A stretch of DNA of 31,597 nucleotides from Rhodospirillaceae bacterium UBA4468 (GTDB lineage Bacteria > Pseudomonadota > Alphaproteobacteria > Rhodospirillales > Casp-alpha2): assembly GCA_002389385.1 (NCBI GenBank), contig DGOK01000056.1, forward strand, positions 12,337-43,933, given 5' to 3'. Under the pieces are notes generated by a model, which did not search any database, had not been told where the DNA came from, and saw only the letters and a list, made by a program, of their open reading frames with translations. Shown piece by piece: positions 1 through 8,860 of the stretch. Position 1 is the first letter of the stretch. Every line of letters starts with the position of its first letter. The position numbers and the translations under genes are program-made.

Positions 1-99
1 AAAAAAATTTACTTCGATTATTGGCGAAGTGGCGTAAAACGATCAATTAGCCAGGCAAACTGGCATATGGCCAAAGTGTCGATCTTGGGGGTTTGTTGA

Positions 100-1425
100 A
101 TGTATGAATGGGACGATAAGGGCACTCTATTGGAGCGTATCCAACGGTTCGTCCACCGTGCTTTTCCCGAACGCCAAATCCATATCCGTACTCGTGGACG
201 CATTCGTTTCTTTCGAATTCCGCAATGGACTCAAGTCAGCGTAGCCGCCACAGCTCTGCTGTTTAGCGGCTGGGTGGGCTACACAACATTTAGCTTTATT
301 CAGCATGGCGAGATTATCGGAGCAAAGAACACGCAAATTGCGGATGCACGGCACGCTTATAATGATCTCCTTTCCGACGTTACGTCTTACCAAAGCCGCT
401 TTACCGAGCTAACGCGTGATCTGGAAGACAACCATAATTTGATGCTGAGCCTTGTTGAGCGTAATGCGACGCTCCAACTCAGTCTAACAACAGTTGAGAA
501 GCAACTGCGCAACACAGAAGACGAGCGTGAAGACGTTGCAAGCGCACGCGAAACATTGCGCGGTAAGCTAACCCGTATCGAAAATGATATGCGGCAGCTC
601 TCGACGAAGAACTTCTCGCTTCGTGATAACTTGATGAGCGTCGAGACAGACCTGCAAACGGTCGTCCGTGATCGTGACCATGCGCACGAACGAAATACAA
701 TTTTACAAACACAGGTAACGGCCCTCGAAGATCGCCTGACCAGCTTACAGACCGCACAGGACATTGCCGTCGAAAAGATGACCGAGCGGACGATGGCCTA
801 TATCGGATCCTTGGAAAAAATCGTCGAGATCGCGGGTATCGAAGTCGATACATTGATTGCATCATCAGAAGGCATCGTCACCAAAGAATCTCAAGGTGGA
901 CCATTCATCCCGGTAAAGCCTGAAGAACCCGGCGGCGTATTGATGAAGAAGCTGGTGCGACTGGATGACCATGTCAATCAATGGGAGACACTCCAGACAA
1001 TTATGGCGCGGCTCCCGTTGGTAGCACCTTTAAACACGTATTCGATTACCAGTTCATTTGGTAAAAGACGTGACCCAATGAACAAGCGCTGGTCAGCACA
1101 TTATGGCGTCGACTTTGGCGCCCCTATGCGTTCACCAATCTATGCGCCTGCGCCTGGTATTGTGAAGCAAGCGGGCAACAAGGGGCGTTATGGTCGGTTT
1201 ATCGAGATCGACCACGGGTCAGGCATTTTCACCCGTTATGGGCATCTGAATAAAATTTACGTGAAACGCGGCCAAAAAATAGATTTCCGTCATAAAATTG
1301 GTCAACTCGGAAGTTCTGGACGTAGTACCGGGCCACACTTACATTATGAAGTGGTCTTTAACGGCAAACCCAGAAATCCGATGTTATTTATTAAGGCAGG
1401 ACGGCATGTTTTCCAAAAGCAATAA
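100..1425 (+). CDS. M23-family zinc metallopeptidase with membrane anchor and coiled coil
   Basis: This is a predicted 441-residue envelope endopeptidase that would cut peptidoglycan cross-links from the periplasmic side. A basic cytoplasmic segment (about 1-44) is followed by one membrane helix (about 45-67), a long charged coiled coil (about 70-250) and a C-terminal LytM/M23 domain (about 315-430). The zinc and catalytic residues look complete: H334 and D338 in HYGVDFG, H382 in YGHL, and H413/H415 in HLHYE, so it should be active rather than a degenerate EnvC/NlpD-type activator. The ATG at 100 is preceded by a G-rich stretch but no strong Shine-Dalgarno sequence. Its end overlaps the bactofilin start by 20 bp, a pairing known in several proteobacteria, where the two shape the cell wall together. 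The family is certain; the specific substrate bond is inferred. Confidence 0.93.
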   Translation: MYEWDDKGTLLERIQRFVHRAFPERQIHIRTRGRIRFFRIPQWTQVSVAATALLFSGWVGYTTFSFIQHGEIIGAKNTQIADARHAYNDLLSDVTSYQSRFTELTRDLEDNHNLMLSLVERNATLQLSLTTVEKQLRNTEDEREDVASARETLRGKLTRIENDMRQLSTKNFSLRDNLMSVETDLQTVVRDRDHAHERNTILQTQVTALEDRLTSLQTAQDIAVEKMTERTMAYIGSLEKIVEIAGIEVDTLIASSEGIVTKESQGGPFIPVKPEEPGGVLMKKLVRLDDHVNQWETLQTIMARLPLVAPLNTYSITSSFGKRRDPMNKRWSAHYGVDFGAPMRSPIYAPAPGIVKQAGNKGRYGRFIEIDHGSGIFTRYGHLNKIYVKRGQKIDFRHKIGQLGSSGRSTGPHLHYEVVFNGKPRNPMLFIKAGRHVFQKQ

Positions 1426-1885
1426 AAAAGCCCTGGCAAATGCAAAGCCTGAAGAGCCATCTGCACCGCCATCAATCATCAGTCGTGATTTGAAGATCGT
1501 TGGCGACTTGTCGAGTGAAGGCGAAATCCAAATTGATGGACGCGTTAACGGCGACATTCGGGCGAAGGTCTTGATCGTCGGCGAAACAGCCCATGTAAAA
1601 GGTGAAACCGTTGCCGAGACGGTCCGCGTCCTCGGTCACGTTGATGGTCAGATAACAGCTAAAGTCGTTAAGCTTGCTGTGACTGCGCACGTTGTTGGCG
1701 ATATTTTACACGAAGATCTTTCTATCGAGACAGGCGCTTTCCTCGAGGGGCATTGCAAACGCATGGCTATCCCCGAAGAAATCTTTAAGTCTGATAAGAA
1801 CAAGGGGCAGGGCAGCGTGAATGCACCACCCTCCCAGCAAAAAGCTGACCCCCATGATAAGCCCGCATCCGTCGCGACGAAATAA
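1406..1885 (+). CDS. Bactofilin (polymer-forming cytoskeletal protein)
   Basis: This 159-residue protein has the bactofilin layout: a disordered N-terminus rich in K, A and P, a central right-handed beta-helix (about 24-120) with regularly spaced I/V and G residues in motifs such as GDLSSEGEIQIDGRVNGDI and VLGHVDGQI, and a polar disordered tail. Bactofilins self-assemble without nucleotide at the membrane and scaffold cell-wall enzymes. The reading frame extends upstream to 1298, but the ATG at 1406 is chosen because it follows an AGG-type ribosome site and gives the usual family length. It overlaps the M23 gene by 20 bp, so the two are probably co-translated. It converges with the dehydratase gene 4 bp further on, and no terminator is obvious between them. 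Confidence 0.93.
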   Translation: MFSKSNKKALANAKPEEPSAPPSIISRDLKIVGDLSSEGEIQIDGRVNGDIRAKVLIVGETAHVKGETVAETVRVLGHVDGQITAKVVKLAVTAHVVGDILHEDLSIETGAFLEGHCKRMAIPEEIFKSDKNKGQGSVNAPPSQQKADPHDKPASVATK

Positions 1886-1889
1886 TCCC

Positions 1890-2879
1890 TTAGCGAGCGA
1901 GTGCGCGCGCCAACATTTCAGGGTCAACGTTCCCTCCAGAGCACACCACGACGACCGTTTTAACGGCTAAGTCGAGTTTACCTGTGAGTGCTGACGCAAG
2001 CGCCACTGCGCCACCTGGCTCAACGACAATCTTCAAAGAAAGCATTGCGACCTTCATTGCATCCAATGCTTCTTCGTCAGTTACACTTAAGCCACCAGCC
2101 AGCAGACGATGGTTTATCGGAAACGTAATCTCGCCAGGCGTTGGCGAAAGCAGAGCGTCACAAATGGATTGTGCACCGTCTGGGACGGATTGCCGTTCGC
2201 CGCTTTCAAGGGATCGTTTGGTGTCATCGAACGTTGCAGGCTCTGCGCTATAAACCGGACAGTTAATCGTCCCGGATATACCGAGAGCTGTTCCAGATAC
2301 GAGCCCGCCGCCGCCTGCAGGGGTTATCACGATATCAGGAATCACGCCAAGTTCAGCTGATTGCTCAGCGATCTCAATACCCACAGTGCCCTGGCCACTG
2401 ATGATCATGGGGTCGTCGTAAGGACGAACCAGTGTTGCACCTCGTTCGGCTTGTAATTTCTCACCAATCTCTTCGCGGCTTTCTGTCTCGCGGTCATACA
2501 AAATAACATCACCACCAAGTGCGCGCGTATTCTCAATTTTAGCCTTCGGTGCGTTCTTTGGCATGATGATCGTTGATGCGATCCCCATCATCGTCGATGC
2601 CGCAGCAACACCTTGTGCGTGATTGCCCGAAGAAAATGCGACAACACCTCTAGGACGCGCCTCTTCAGGAATACGAGAGATTTTGTTATAAGCCCCTCGA
2701 AATTTAAAAGACCCGGTTCGCTGCAGGCATTCAGGTTTCACAATCAACCGAAAGCCCAACTGCTCACTCAGCACTGGATTCTCAAGCAACGGCGTCCGCC
2801 GCGCGATACCTTTTAAGCGCGCCGCAGCGTCTTGAACATCAGCGAATACAGGGAGTTCAATATTGCTTAAGGAACTCAT
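1890..2879 (-). CDS. PLP-dependent threonine/serine dehydratase-like protein (fold type II)
   Basis: This 329-residue protein belongs to the tryptophan-synthase-beta fold of PLP enzymes. The Schiff-base lysine is K59 in GSFKFRGA, the substrate carboxylate loop is SSGNH (about 83-87), the phosphate-binding loop is GGGGL (about 189-193), and CSGGN (313-317) faces the pyridine nitrogen. There is no C-terminal ACT regulatory domain, so it resembles catabolic threonine dehydratase, serine racemase or hydroxyamino-acid ammonia-lyases rather than biosynthetic IlvA. It is the last gene of a three-gene minus-strand operon; its ATG lies within the end of the hydrolase gene (23 bp overlap) behind a good GGAGG site, implying translational coupling. 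The exact substrate cannot be read from the sequence. Confidence 0.88.
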   Translation of the reverse strand: MSSLSNIELPVFADVQDAAARLKGIARRTPLLENPVLSEQLGFRLIVKPECLQRTGSFKFRGAYNKISRIPEEARPRGVVAFSSGNHAQGVAAASTMMGIASTIIMPKNAPKAKIENTRALGGDVILYDRETESREEIGEKLQAERGATLVRPYDDPMIISGQGTVGIEIAEQSAELGVIPDIVITPAGGGGLVSGTALGISGTINCPVYSAEPATFDDTKRSLESGERQSVPDGAQSICDALLSPTPGEITFPINHRLLAGGLSVTDEEALDAMKVAMLSLKIVVEPGGAVALASALTGKLDLAVKTVVVVCSGGNVDPEMLARALAR

Positions 2880-3720
2880 TTAGAGCCTCCACACTTTCTT
2901 TTTCAGCCAGGCTTGGTGCATGACCAACGGCAGGGATTACAACAGATTTCATATTAGGATGCATAGACGTCATTTTGCTAAGCTGTGCGGTATCAAGAAT
3001 TTGCGATACCTCACCACGGATCGTCAATACGGGGATACGTCCTGTGGCCTTAAATAAGTGCCACAAGTCGTGCACTTCGGTTTTATCGGCCAGGATCGGT
3101 TTGACGATATTGTCGTCCCAATCAAATCCAATACTACCATCGGACTTTTCGATATAGCTGTTCTTGGCGGCACGGGTCCAATCTGCAGGATCGACAAGCG
3201 GCACTTCACTCGCAAAGGCGGCTTTCAAATGCTGGCCAGCTTCTTCCCACGTTTTGAGTTTGGGCGGTGATTGCATGTAATTAATGATGACGCTCAAATC
3301 CTGCCGGCGGGTCGTGAATCCGACATCGTTCAGTACAAGCGCTTTAAGCGTCGTTGGAATAGCAGCTGCCATCCCCATACCCATAATGCCGCCCATCGAC
3401 GTGCCGATCACAACGACCTCATGAATGCCTAGTGCGCAAAGGATATGCCTGACGTCGCCGACATAAGTGTCTGGTCGATAGTTTTCCCAATTGGGATCAT
3501 AGTCTGAAAAGCCGCGACCACGGGGCTCAGGCACAATGACGCGCCGTTTGCGGCTATGGTATTTGGCCACGCCCGCAAAATCTTTTGAATTTCTGATCAA
3601 GCCGCCAAGACAGAGCAGCGGTGCATGTTCGCTGTTCTTTGGACCGGGATAATCGCGCACATAAAGTGACAGCCCGTCTTGGCTCGCAACCCGCCGGGCA
3701 ACATAATTTTTTTCATTCAT
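2857..3720 (-). CDS. Alpha/beta hydrolase
   Basis: This is a 287-residue alpha/beta-hydrolase-fold protein. The nucleophile elbow GTSMGG places the catalytic serine at S108, and the histidine is H267 in the VGHAP motif near the C-terminus. The usual acid position after strand 7, typically an SD pair in the RGE-x-SD motif, reads SQ here (Q240); D243, three residues on, might serve instead. It has no signal peptide, so it is probably cytosolic. It sits between the HAD gene (13 bp upstream) and the dehydratase gene (overlapping), so the three are likely one transcript acting on a shared small-molecule route. Esterase, C-C hydrolase or haloalkane dehalogenase activity cannot be distinguished; a serine nucleophile argues against haloalkane dehalogenase. 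Confidence 0.88.
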   Translation of the reverse strand: MNEKNYVARRVASQDGLSLYVRDYPGPKNSEHAPLLCLGGLIRNSKDFAGVAKYHSRKRRVIVPEPRGRGFSDYDPNWENYRPDTYVGDVRHILCALGIHEVVVIGTSMGGIMGMGMAAAIPTTLKALVLNDVGFTTRRQDLSVIINYMQSPPKLKTWEEAGQHLKAAFASEVPLVDPADWTRAAKNSYIEKSDGSIGFDWDDNIVKPILADKTEVHDLWHLFKATGRIPVLTIRGEVSQILDTAQLSKMTSMHPNMKSVVIPAVGHAPSLAEKESVEALNEFLKQY

Positions 3721-3733
3721 ATCGAGTTTACGC

Positions 3734-4411
3734 TTAATCCATACCTAGAAGTACGGGGAGGGCATTTAAGTCCTGAATGGTCTCACGCAACGTACCTGGC
3801 AAGCGCTCAGGCGGTTGGTTAAACCGGTTCACCCAGACAACCTGAAACCCGAAGTTCGCCGCGGCCCAGGCATCCCAAGCGTTTGATGACATAAAGCACA
3901 CACGCTCTTTTGTGACATTCAGGTCATCACACGCCATCTGATAAATGCGACCGTCAGGCTTATAAATGCCAATCTTATCGACAGATGACACGGCGTCCAG
4001 CTCAAGACCGGCATTGTTAACGGCAGAATTTAACATGTCTGGTGAGCCGTTTGACAACGTCGCAACTTTCTTGCCACCAGCTTTAAGTTTCTGTAATACG
4101 CCCGGCACTTCAGGATACACATCCAACCTGAAGTACACATCCAATAACTTTTGCCGCAACACATCGTCTTCAATCTTTAAAGACGCCATTGCGTAGTCCA
4201 GCGCATTCTGTGTGATCTGCCAGAACGGAACGTACTCATCCATCAGGCTTCTGAGCCATGTATACTGAAGTTGCTTATCCCGCCAGATTTGCGCCAAAGG
4301 CGCCCATTGATCACCCAAGTCTTCCTGGCAATGAGATGCAGCAGCTGCAACATCAAACAGTGTCCCATAGGCGTCAAAAACGCAGGCGTCGATATTGTCT
4401 ATTGCGGCCAT
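3734..4411 (-). CDS. HAD-superfamily (S)-2-haloacid dehalogenase-type hydrolase
   Basis: This is a 225-residue haloacid dehalogenase. The nucleophile is D13 in FDAYGTLFD; motif II is TLSNGS, the motif III lysine lies in KPDGRIYQ, and the type II signature SSNAWDAW is present, where most family members have G rather than the last W. Type II enzymes hydrolyse L-2-haloacids to D-2-hydroxyacids, and many homologues have other or unknown substrates. The frame could begin at a TTG at 4426, but the ATG at 4411 sits right behind a GAGGGAG site and is preferred. It is the first gene of the HAD-hydrolase-dehydratase operon, whose joint role is unknown. Confidence 0.87.
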   Translation of the reverse strand: MAAIDNIDACVFDAYGTLFDVAAAASHCQEDLGDQWAPLAQIWRDKQLQYTWLRSLMDEYVPFWQITQNALDYAMASLKIEDDVLRQKLLDVYFRLDVYPEVPGVLQKLKAGGKKVATLSNGSPDMLNSAVNNAGLELDAVSSVDKIGIYKPDGRIYQMACDDLNVTKERVCFMSSNAWDAWAAANFGFQVVWVNRFNQPPERLPGTLRETIQDLNALPVLLGMD

Positions 4412-4545
4412 GATAGGCTCCCTCAATTTTTTAATTTAAAATCAGATTGGCAACAGTGTGCGGCTGCGATGTTTTCGGGTCAAGTGGAGGTCAGACACAG
4501 ATTTGTGAAATGTTGGCGTGAAGCGCCTGGTGCATGAGTGGCCGT

Positions 4546-5034
4546 TTAGCCTTTGTCGCGGAGGAGGCGGCCTTTTTGACGATCCCAGTCGCGTTCTTTG
4601 ACAGTTTCGCGTTTATCGAACGAGCGCTTACCCTCACCCAAGGCCAATTCCAGTTTCGCTAACCCGCGGTCATTGAAATAGATTTTGAGCGGCACAAGCG
4701 CCATGCCTTTTTGTTTCTGAGACCCAAGTAAGTGCGACATCTGACGCCGATGCATCAGCAGTTTTCGGTCACGAATAGGCTCGTGGTTAAAAACGCTCGA
4801 TGCGCCTTCATAGACTGGGATATGCGTGTTGAATAAATACATTTCGCCATGTTTTTCACCGGCGAAGGCTTCATTCAAGCTGGCGCGACCGGCACGCAAG
4901 GATTTCACCTCGGTACCGGTTAGCATTAAGCCAACTTCCATCGTCTCAACAATACTGTAGTCCCGCCGCGCGCGACGGTTCTGAGCAACGATATTGCTGG
5001 TCGATATCTTTTTCTTTTTATTTTTACCGGCCAT
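4546..5034 (-). CDS. smpB: SsrA-binding protein SmpB
   Basis: SmpB binds tmRNA and delivers it to stalled ribosomes for trans-translation. The 162-residue product has the full OB-fold core, with the early segment NRRARRDYSI, GTEVKSLRAG and KLELALGEGKRSFDKRE, then the basic C-terminal tail (KERDWDRQKGRLLRDKG) that enters the mRNA channel. Length and motifs match the family closely. It lies 22 bp downstream of dapA on the same strand, a linkage common in alphaproteobacteria. The tmRNA gene itself was looked for in the flanking gaps and not seen. Confidence 0.97.
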   Translation of the reverse strand: MAGKNKKKKISTSNIVAQNRRARRDYSIVETMEVGLMLTGTEVKSLRAGRASLNEAFAGEKHGEMYLFNTHIPVYEGASSVFNHEPIRDRKLLMHRRQMSHLLGSQKQKGMALVPLKIYFNDRGLAKLELALGEGKRSFDKRETVKERDWDRQKGRLLRDKG

Positions 5035-5056
5035 TACGGCACCTGATGAACCCTTA

Positions 5057-5932
5057 CTAGTTTAAGAGCCCCGCCGATTGCATCGCATCGCGCACTTGCG
5101 CTTTTGAGCTATCGGAGATCTCGCAGAGCGGCAGACGGACTTCGTCTGAGCATTTGCCAAGCAAGCTCGCAGCGTACTTCACAGGGCCAGGGCTTGCCTC
5201 GCAGAACATTGAAATGTGCAAAGGCATCAAGCGCTTTTGAAGATCAAGCACTGTATCCAGGTCGCGTGACTGCCAAGCTGTATGAAGTTCTGAGCATGCA
5301 CGCGGCGCAACGTTTGCTGTCACCGAAATACATCCATCGCCACCACCTGCAAGAAACGGCACAATCGTACCATCTTCACCGGACAATTGTGCGAACTCAG
5401 GGCCAATCTGCATCGATGTTCTCATTGGACGCATGGCGTCTGCTGACGCGTCTTTGACGCCGACAATGTTTGGAATTTCAGCCAAACGGGCCATCGTCTC
5501 AACGCTCATATCGACAATGCTGCGACCAGGAATATTGTAGATCAAAATCGGAATATCTACCGCATCCGCGATGGTCGCATAATGGCGATACAGGCCTTCT
5601 TGAGTTGGCTTGTTGTAATATGGAGTGACAATCAACGCGGCATCGGCACCAGCCCGCTTGGCATTTTTAGTCAAACGGATTGCTTCAGCAGTAGAATTTG
5701 ACCCTGCACCCGCGACGACAGGCACGCGGCCATTCGCTGCTTCAATGCAAAGTTCGACGACTTCATCGTGTTCATCATGCGACAGCGTTGGCGACTCACC
5801 CGTGGTCCCACAAGGAACAAGACCGTGCGTACCTTCGGCGATTTGCCATTCGACGAACGATTTGAACGATGATTTATCCACGTCACCATTTTTAAAAGGT
5901 GTGAGCAGTGCGACAAATGAACCTTTGAACAT
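5057..5932 (-). CDS. dapA: 4-hydroxy-tetrahydrodipicolinate synthase
   Basis: DapA condenses pyruvate with aspartate semialdehyde, the first committed step to diaminopimelate and lysine. The 291-residue TIM barrel has the Schiff-base lysine K160 (VGVKDAS), the catalytic tyrosine Y132 (YNIPGRS), the T43-T44 pair in CGTTGESPTL and Y106. The open frame extends to 6268, but the ATG at 5932 is chosen because it follows a strong AAGGAGGG site and gives the standard family start (MFKGSFVALLTPF). It is followed by smpB in an operon and diverges from the lytic transglycosylase across a 221 bp gap. The stop is TAG with TAA as the next codon. Confidence 0.97.
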   Translation of the reverse strand: MFKGSFVALLTPFKNGDVDKSSFKSFVEWQIAEGTHGLVPCGTTGESPTLSHDEHDEVVELCIEAANGRVPVVAGAGSNSTAEAIRLTKNAKRAGADAALIVTPYYNKPTQEGLYRHYATIADAVDIPILIYNIPGRSIVDMSVETMARLAEIPNIVGVKDASADAMRPMRTSMQIGPEFAQLSGEDGTIVPFLAGGGDGCISVTANVAPRACSELHTAWQSRDLDTVLDLQKRLMPLHISMFCEASPGPVKYAASLLGKCSDEVRLPLCEISDSSKAQVRDAMQSAGLLN

Positions 5933-6153
5933 CGTTCCCTCCTTGGGACTAATTGTTAATATACAGGTCGGGACCATATAGCCGCCGGGCCTTTGGAGCA
6001 AGAGGTGCAACGGACCCATTACAATAAAAAGCGGATTGATGACGTTTTGTAATTGCTCCGGGCTCTTAACATCTTCGTGACATCTATGTGGCGTTATTGT
6101 GGCCTGGTATATTCTCGCGGTAATATACCCATAATCAGAACAGCTGTGCGGCG

Positions 6154-8151
6154 ATGAAAGCGAATACATCTTTGCGATATTTAATGAGCATTCTTTGCGC
6201 CGCGCTTGTTGTGCTGGCGCTTTCAGGGACGAGCGCCCAAGCAGATGCGCTGTCTGCTGGAGAAGCACGCACGTTCTCAGCAGCTCTTAAAGAGGTCCAA
6301 CGCAGCAACAAAAAGCGGCTTAATCATTACGCACGCCAACTTCGTGATCCATTGGCGCGCAAAGTTGTCTCCTGGTACGTCCTGTTTCAGGGCGGGTTTG
6401 GTACTGACTTCGACGCGATTAATGCGTTTATCCAGCAAAACCCTGAATGGCCCCGCAGTCAGCGACTTTTAGGTCGCGCGGAAGAAGCCCTCAAGAACAA
6501 CCTAGAACCAAATTTTGTCATTGATTGGTTTGCTGGCCGTGAGCCCGTCACAACGCTCGGACGCGAGAAGCTGGCTGATGCATTGATCCGTAATGGCAAG
6601 GTCGATGTCGGCAAGGCAATGATCAAAGATATTTGGATCAATGAAAATTTTGCCAAGGGACATGAGAAATCTTTCTATCGGAAATACCGCAAACATTTGA
6701 CGATAGGTGACAATCGCGCCCGCGCAGATCGCTTGATGTGGGAAGGCCGATACTGGCCCGCACAACGGATGATCTACCGGGTTGATGCCAAGTATCAGAA
6801 ATTAATCCAGGCACGAACGTCCTTAAGGCGCATGCGCGGCAACGTTGATTATTTGGTCACGAATGTCCCGAAAAGCCTGCAGAATGATGCTGGGTTAATC
6901 TATGAACGATTACGCTGGCGGCGTAAGAAGGGGCTCGATAGCTCATATGAGCTTTTGAAGAACCTCCCCGAAGGTGTGCCGCATCCAAACCGCTGGTGGT
7001 CTGAGCGCGCCATCCTTGCGCGTAATTTGTTGCAAAAAGGATTTGTCTCGGAAGCCTACCGGGTCGCCGCACAACACGGATTAACCCAAGAACATGCGGC
7101 GAAAAATGCAGAAGCAGAGTTCATGTCTGGCTGGATTGCGCTTCGTTATCTCGATGAGCCTAAGACCGCGTATGCGCATTTCAAGCACCTATACGATTCT
7201 GTAAAATTTCCTGTAAGCCTGTCCCGTGGCGCATATTGGACGGGTCGTGCATTGGCTGCGCAGGACAAAAATAAAGAAGCTGAAACATGGTTCGCCACAG
7301 CTGCGCGATATCCAACAACCTATTACGGGCAATTGGCTTATGCTCAAATAACGCCGGGGCAGGGGCTTAAACTCCCACCAGATCCAAGTGTTGATGATGT
7401 ATTAAGTAAACGCTTCGACAGCCATGAATTGGTTCGCGCCGTGCGGATGCTGGCCGCAGCTGGTGAAGCCGATCGTTTGTATTCACTGATCATCAAAATT
7501 GCCTCATTGGAAGCAACGCCCGGTTGGCATAGCCTCACCGCAAGGTTAGCGCGTTTGAGCGGACGTCCTGATTTAGCAATCCGCGTCGCAAAAAACACAT
7601 TGCAGGACTTTGGGTCCTTCGTAGCGGGCGGTTATCCAACACTGGTGCCACCACGCATGCCAAGGCGCGTTAAAGCTGACAAGCCAGAGGCCCCCCTGAC
7701 ACTTGCCGTTATCCGTCAGGAGAGCGAATACGATGCCAAGGCGATTAGTCATGCCGGCGCACGCGGATTGATGCAGTTGATGCCAGCGACCGCCAAGAGT
7801 GTCGCCAAGCAGGCCGGGCTTCGGTACTCAAAGGTCAAGCTGACCAGCGATGCTGATTACAATGTGACGCTTGGACAATCGTATCTGGCAGGGCTCATCA
7901 AGCAATATGATGGCTATCTGCCGATGGCGATTGCCGCCTATAACGCAGGATCTCATCGGGTCCGACAATGGACCAAGCAAAACGGCGATCCACGCGACCC
8001 TGAAGTTGACGCCATCGATTGGATTGAGCAAATTCCGTTCACCGAAACCCGTAACTACGTCCAGCGTGTGCTTGAGAACGTTCAAGTATATCGACTGCGT
8101 TTAGCCGACACCGAAGTCGCACTTGGCCTTGAAGAAGACTTGCGGAAATGA
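6154..8151 (+). CDS. Soluble lytic murein transglycosylase
   Basis: This 665-residue periplasmic enzyme cleaves glycan strands to 1,6-anhydro-muropeptides. It has a signal peptide (about 1-29, a hydrophobic core ending near SAQA), a long alpha-helical superhelical region with TPR-like repeats (about 40-490) and a C-terminal SLT domain. The catalytic glutamate is E523 in IRQESEYD, followed by GARGLMQLMPATA and AAYNAGSHRV, which are family signatures. It is divergent from dapA and ends in an ATGA overlap with the molybdoenzyme reading frame. A possible promoter is TTGTGG with TAATAT 18 bp downstream near 6102-6130, but the match is weak. Confidence 0.94.
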   Translation: MKANTSLRYLMSILCAALVVLALSGTSAQADALSAGEARTFSAALKEVQRSNKKRLNHYARQLRDPLARKVVSWYVLFQGGFGTDFDAINAFIQQNPEWPRSQRLLGRAEEALKNNLEPNFVIDWFAGREPVTTLGREKLADALIRNGKVDVGKAMIKDIWINENFAKGHEKSFYRKYRKHLTIGDNRARADRLMWEGRYWPAQRMIYRVDAKYQKLIQARTSLRRMRGNVDYLVTNVPKSLQNDAGLIYERLRWRRKKGLDSSYELLKNLPEGVPHPNRWWSERAILARNLLQKGFVSEAYRVAAQHGLTQEHAAKNAEAEFMSGWIALRYLDEPKTAYAHFKHLYDSVKFPVSLSRGAYWTGRALAAQDKNKEAETWFATAARYPTTYYGQLAYAQITPGQGLKLPPDPSVDDVLSKRFDSHELVRAVRMLAAAGEADRLYSLIIKIASLEATPGWHSLTARLARLSGRPDLAIRVAKNTLQDFGSFVAGGYPTLVPPRMPRRVKADKPEAPLTLAVIRQESEYDAKAISHAGARGLMQLMPATAKSVAKQAGLRYSKVKLTSDADYNVTLGQSYLAGLIKQYDGYLPMAIAAYNAGSHRVRQWTKQNGDPRDPEVDAIDWIEQIPFTETRNYVQRVLENVQVYRLRLADTEVALGLEEDLRK

Positions 8152-8860
8152 CCGACGACGATCAGCGCTATGCCGATCTTTTCAAAGGGAAACCCGGCAC
8201 GGTCTTGGGTTCGTTTAACGAACCGCCAATAGAAACGCGTGCAGGTTTTGTCAGCGCGAAGAAAAAAGCTGTCTCAGAAAAACGACTACCGCCGCGCCGC
8301 AATCACAGCGGTCGCGTGCCTCCCGGCCAAGATGTTGTCGACACATGGCCGGTCTTGGATTTAGGGCATCAACCGCTTGTTCCAACGAACCAATGGTCTC
8401 TTGATATTAAAGGAGATGTTACTCGTCCTTTGAGCATCGATTGGGATGCTTTCAACAATCTGCCGCAGTCTAACGTCAACGCAGACATCCACTGCGTGAC
8501 CGCCGGTCCTTGTTGGATAATCTGTGGGAAGGGGTTAGCGCACGCCAACTCATTGCGATGGTTCAGCCTCGAGAAGCAACAAAACACGTGATCTTTCATT
8601 CCCATGACGGTTATCGGGCAAACGTTTCAATGGCGCGATTTACAGAAGAAAATGCGTTGCTCGCCCACACATGGAATGGCGCCCCCATAACATGTGAGCA
8701 TAGCGGTCCAGTTCGTATGGTCATGTCGTCACTGTACTTCTGGAAAAGTGCGAAATGGGTTCGCCAAATTACATTCCTTGAGTACGATGTTAAGGGATAC
8801 TGGGAAGCACTTGGCTATCATAATGAAGGTGATCTATGGCAAGAACAGCGCTACGCTTAA
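8148..8860 (+). pseudogene. Sulfite-oxidase-like molybdopterin oxidoreductase, broken by a one-base deletion
   Basis: The two halves lie in different frames: 8148-8504 carries the N-terminus up to DIHCVTA, with the probable molybdenum-ligand cysteine C116, and 8505-8860 carries the rest (LDNLWEGVS, then FHSHDGY, HSGPVR, LYFWKSAKW and YHNEGDLWQEQRY). Restoring one T between 8504 and 8505 gives VTAWSLLDNLWEGVS and one uninterrupted protein of about 237 residues, so a single missing base explains the break. The intact family binds Mo-molybdopterin and resembles the catalytic core of MsrP and plant sulfite oxidase without a heme domain. It overlaps the transglycosylase stop by 4 bp. Either a recent loss of function or a sequencing error is possible; the product as written would lack half the fold. 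Confidence 0.85.

Noticed and set aside
1..99. Two small hairpins (11-30 and 50-64) near the left edge as a terminator
   Set aside because: The A-run precedes the first hairpin and no T-run follows on the plus strand; no upstream gene is visible to be terminated.
18..865. Long minus-strand open frames opposite the M23 peptidase
   Set aside because: They mirror the codon pattern of a clear plus-strand gene and encode low-complexity Arg/Ser-rich sequence with no start signals.
4427..4545. tmRNA gene beside smpB
   Set aside because: No tRNA-like ends or tag-peptide frame are visible in this gap.
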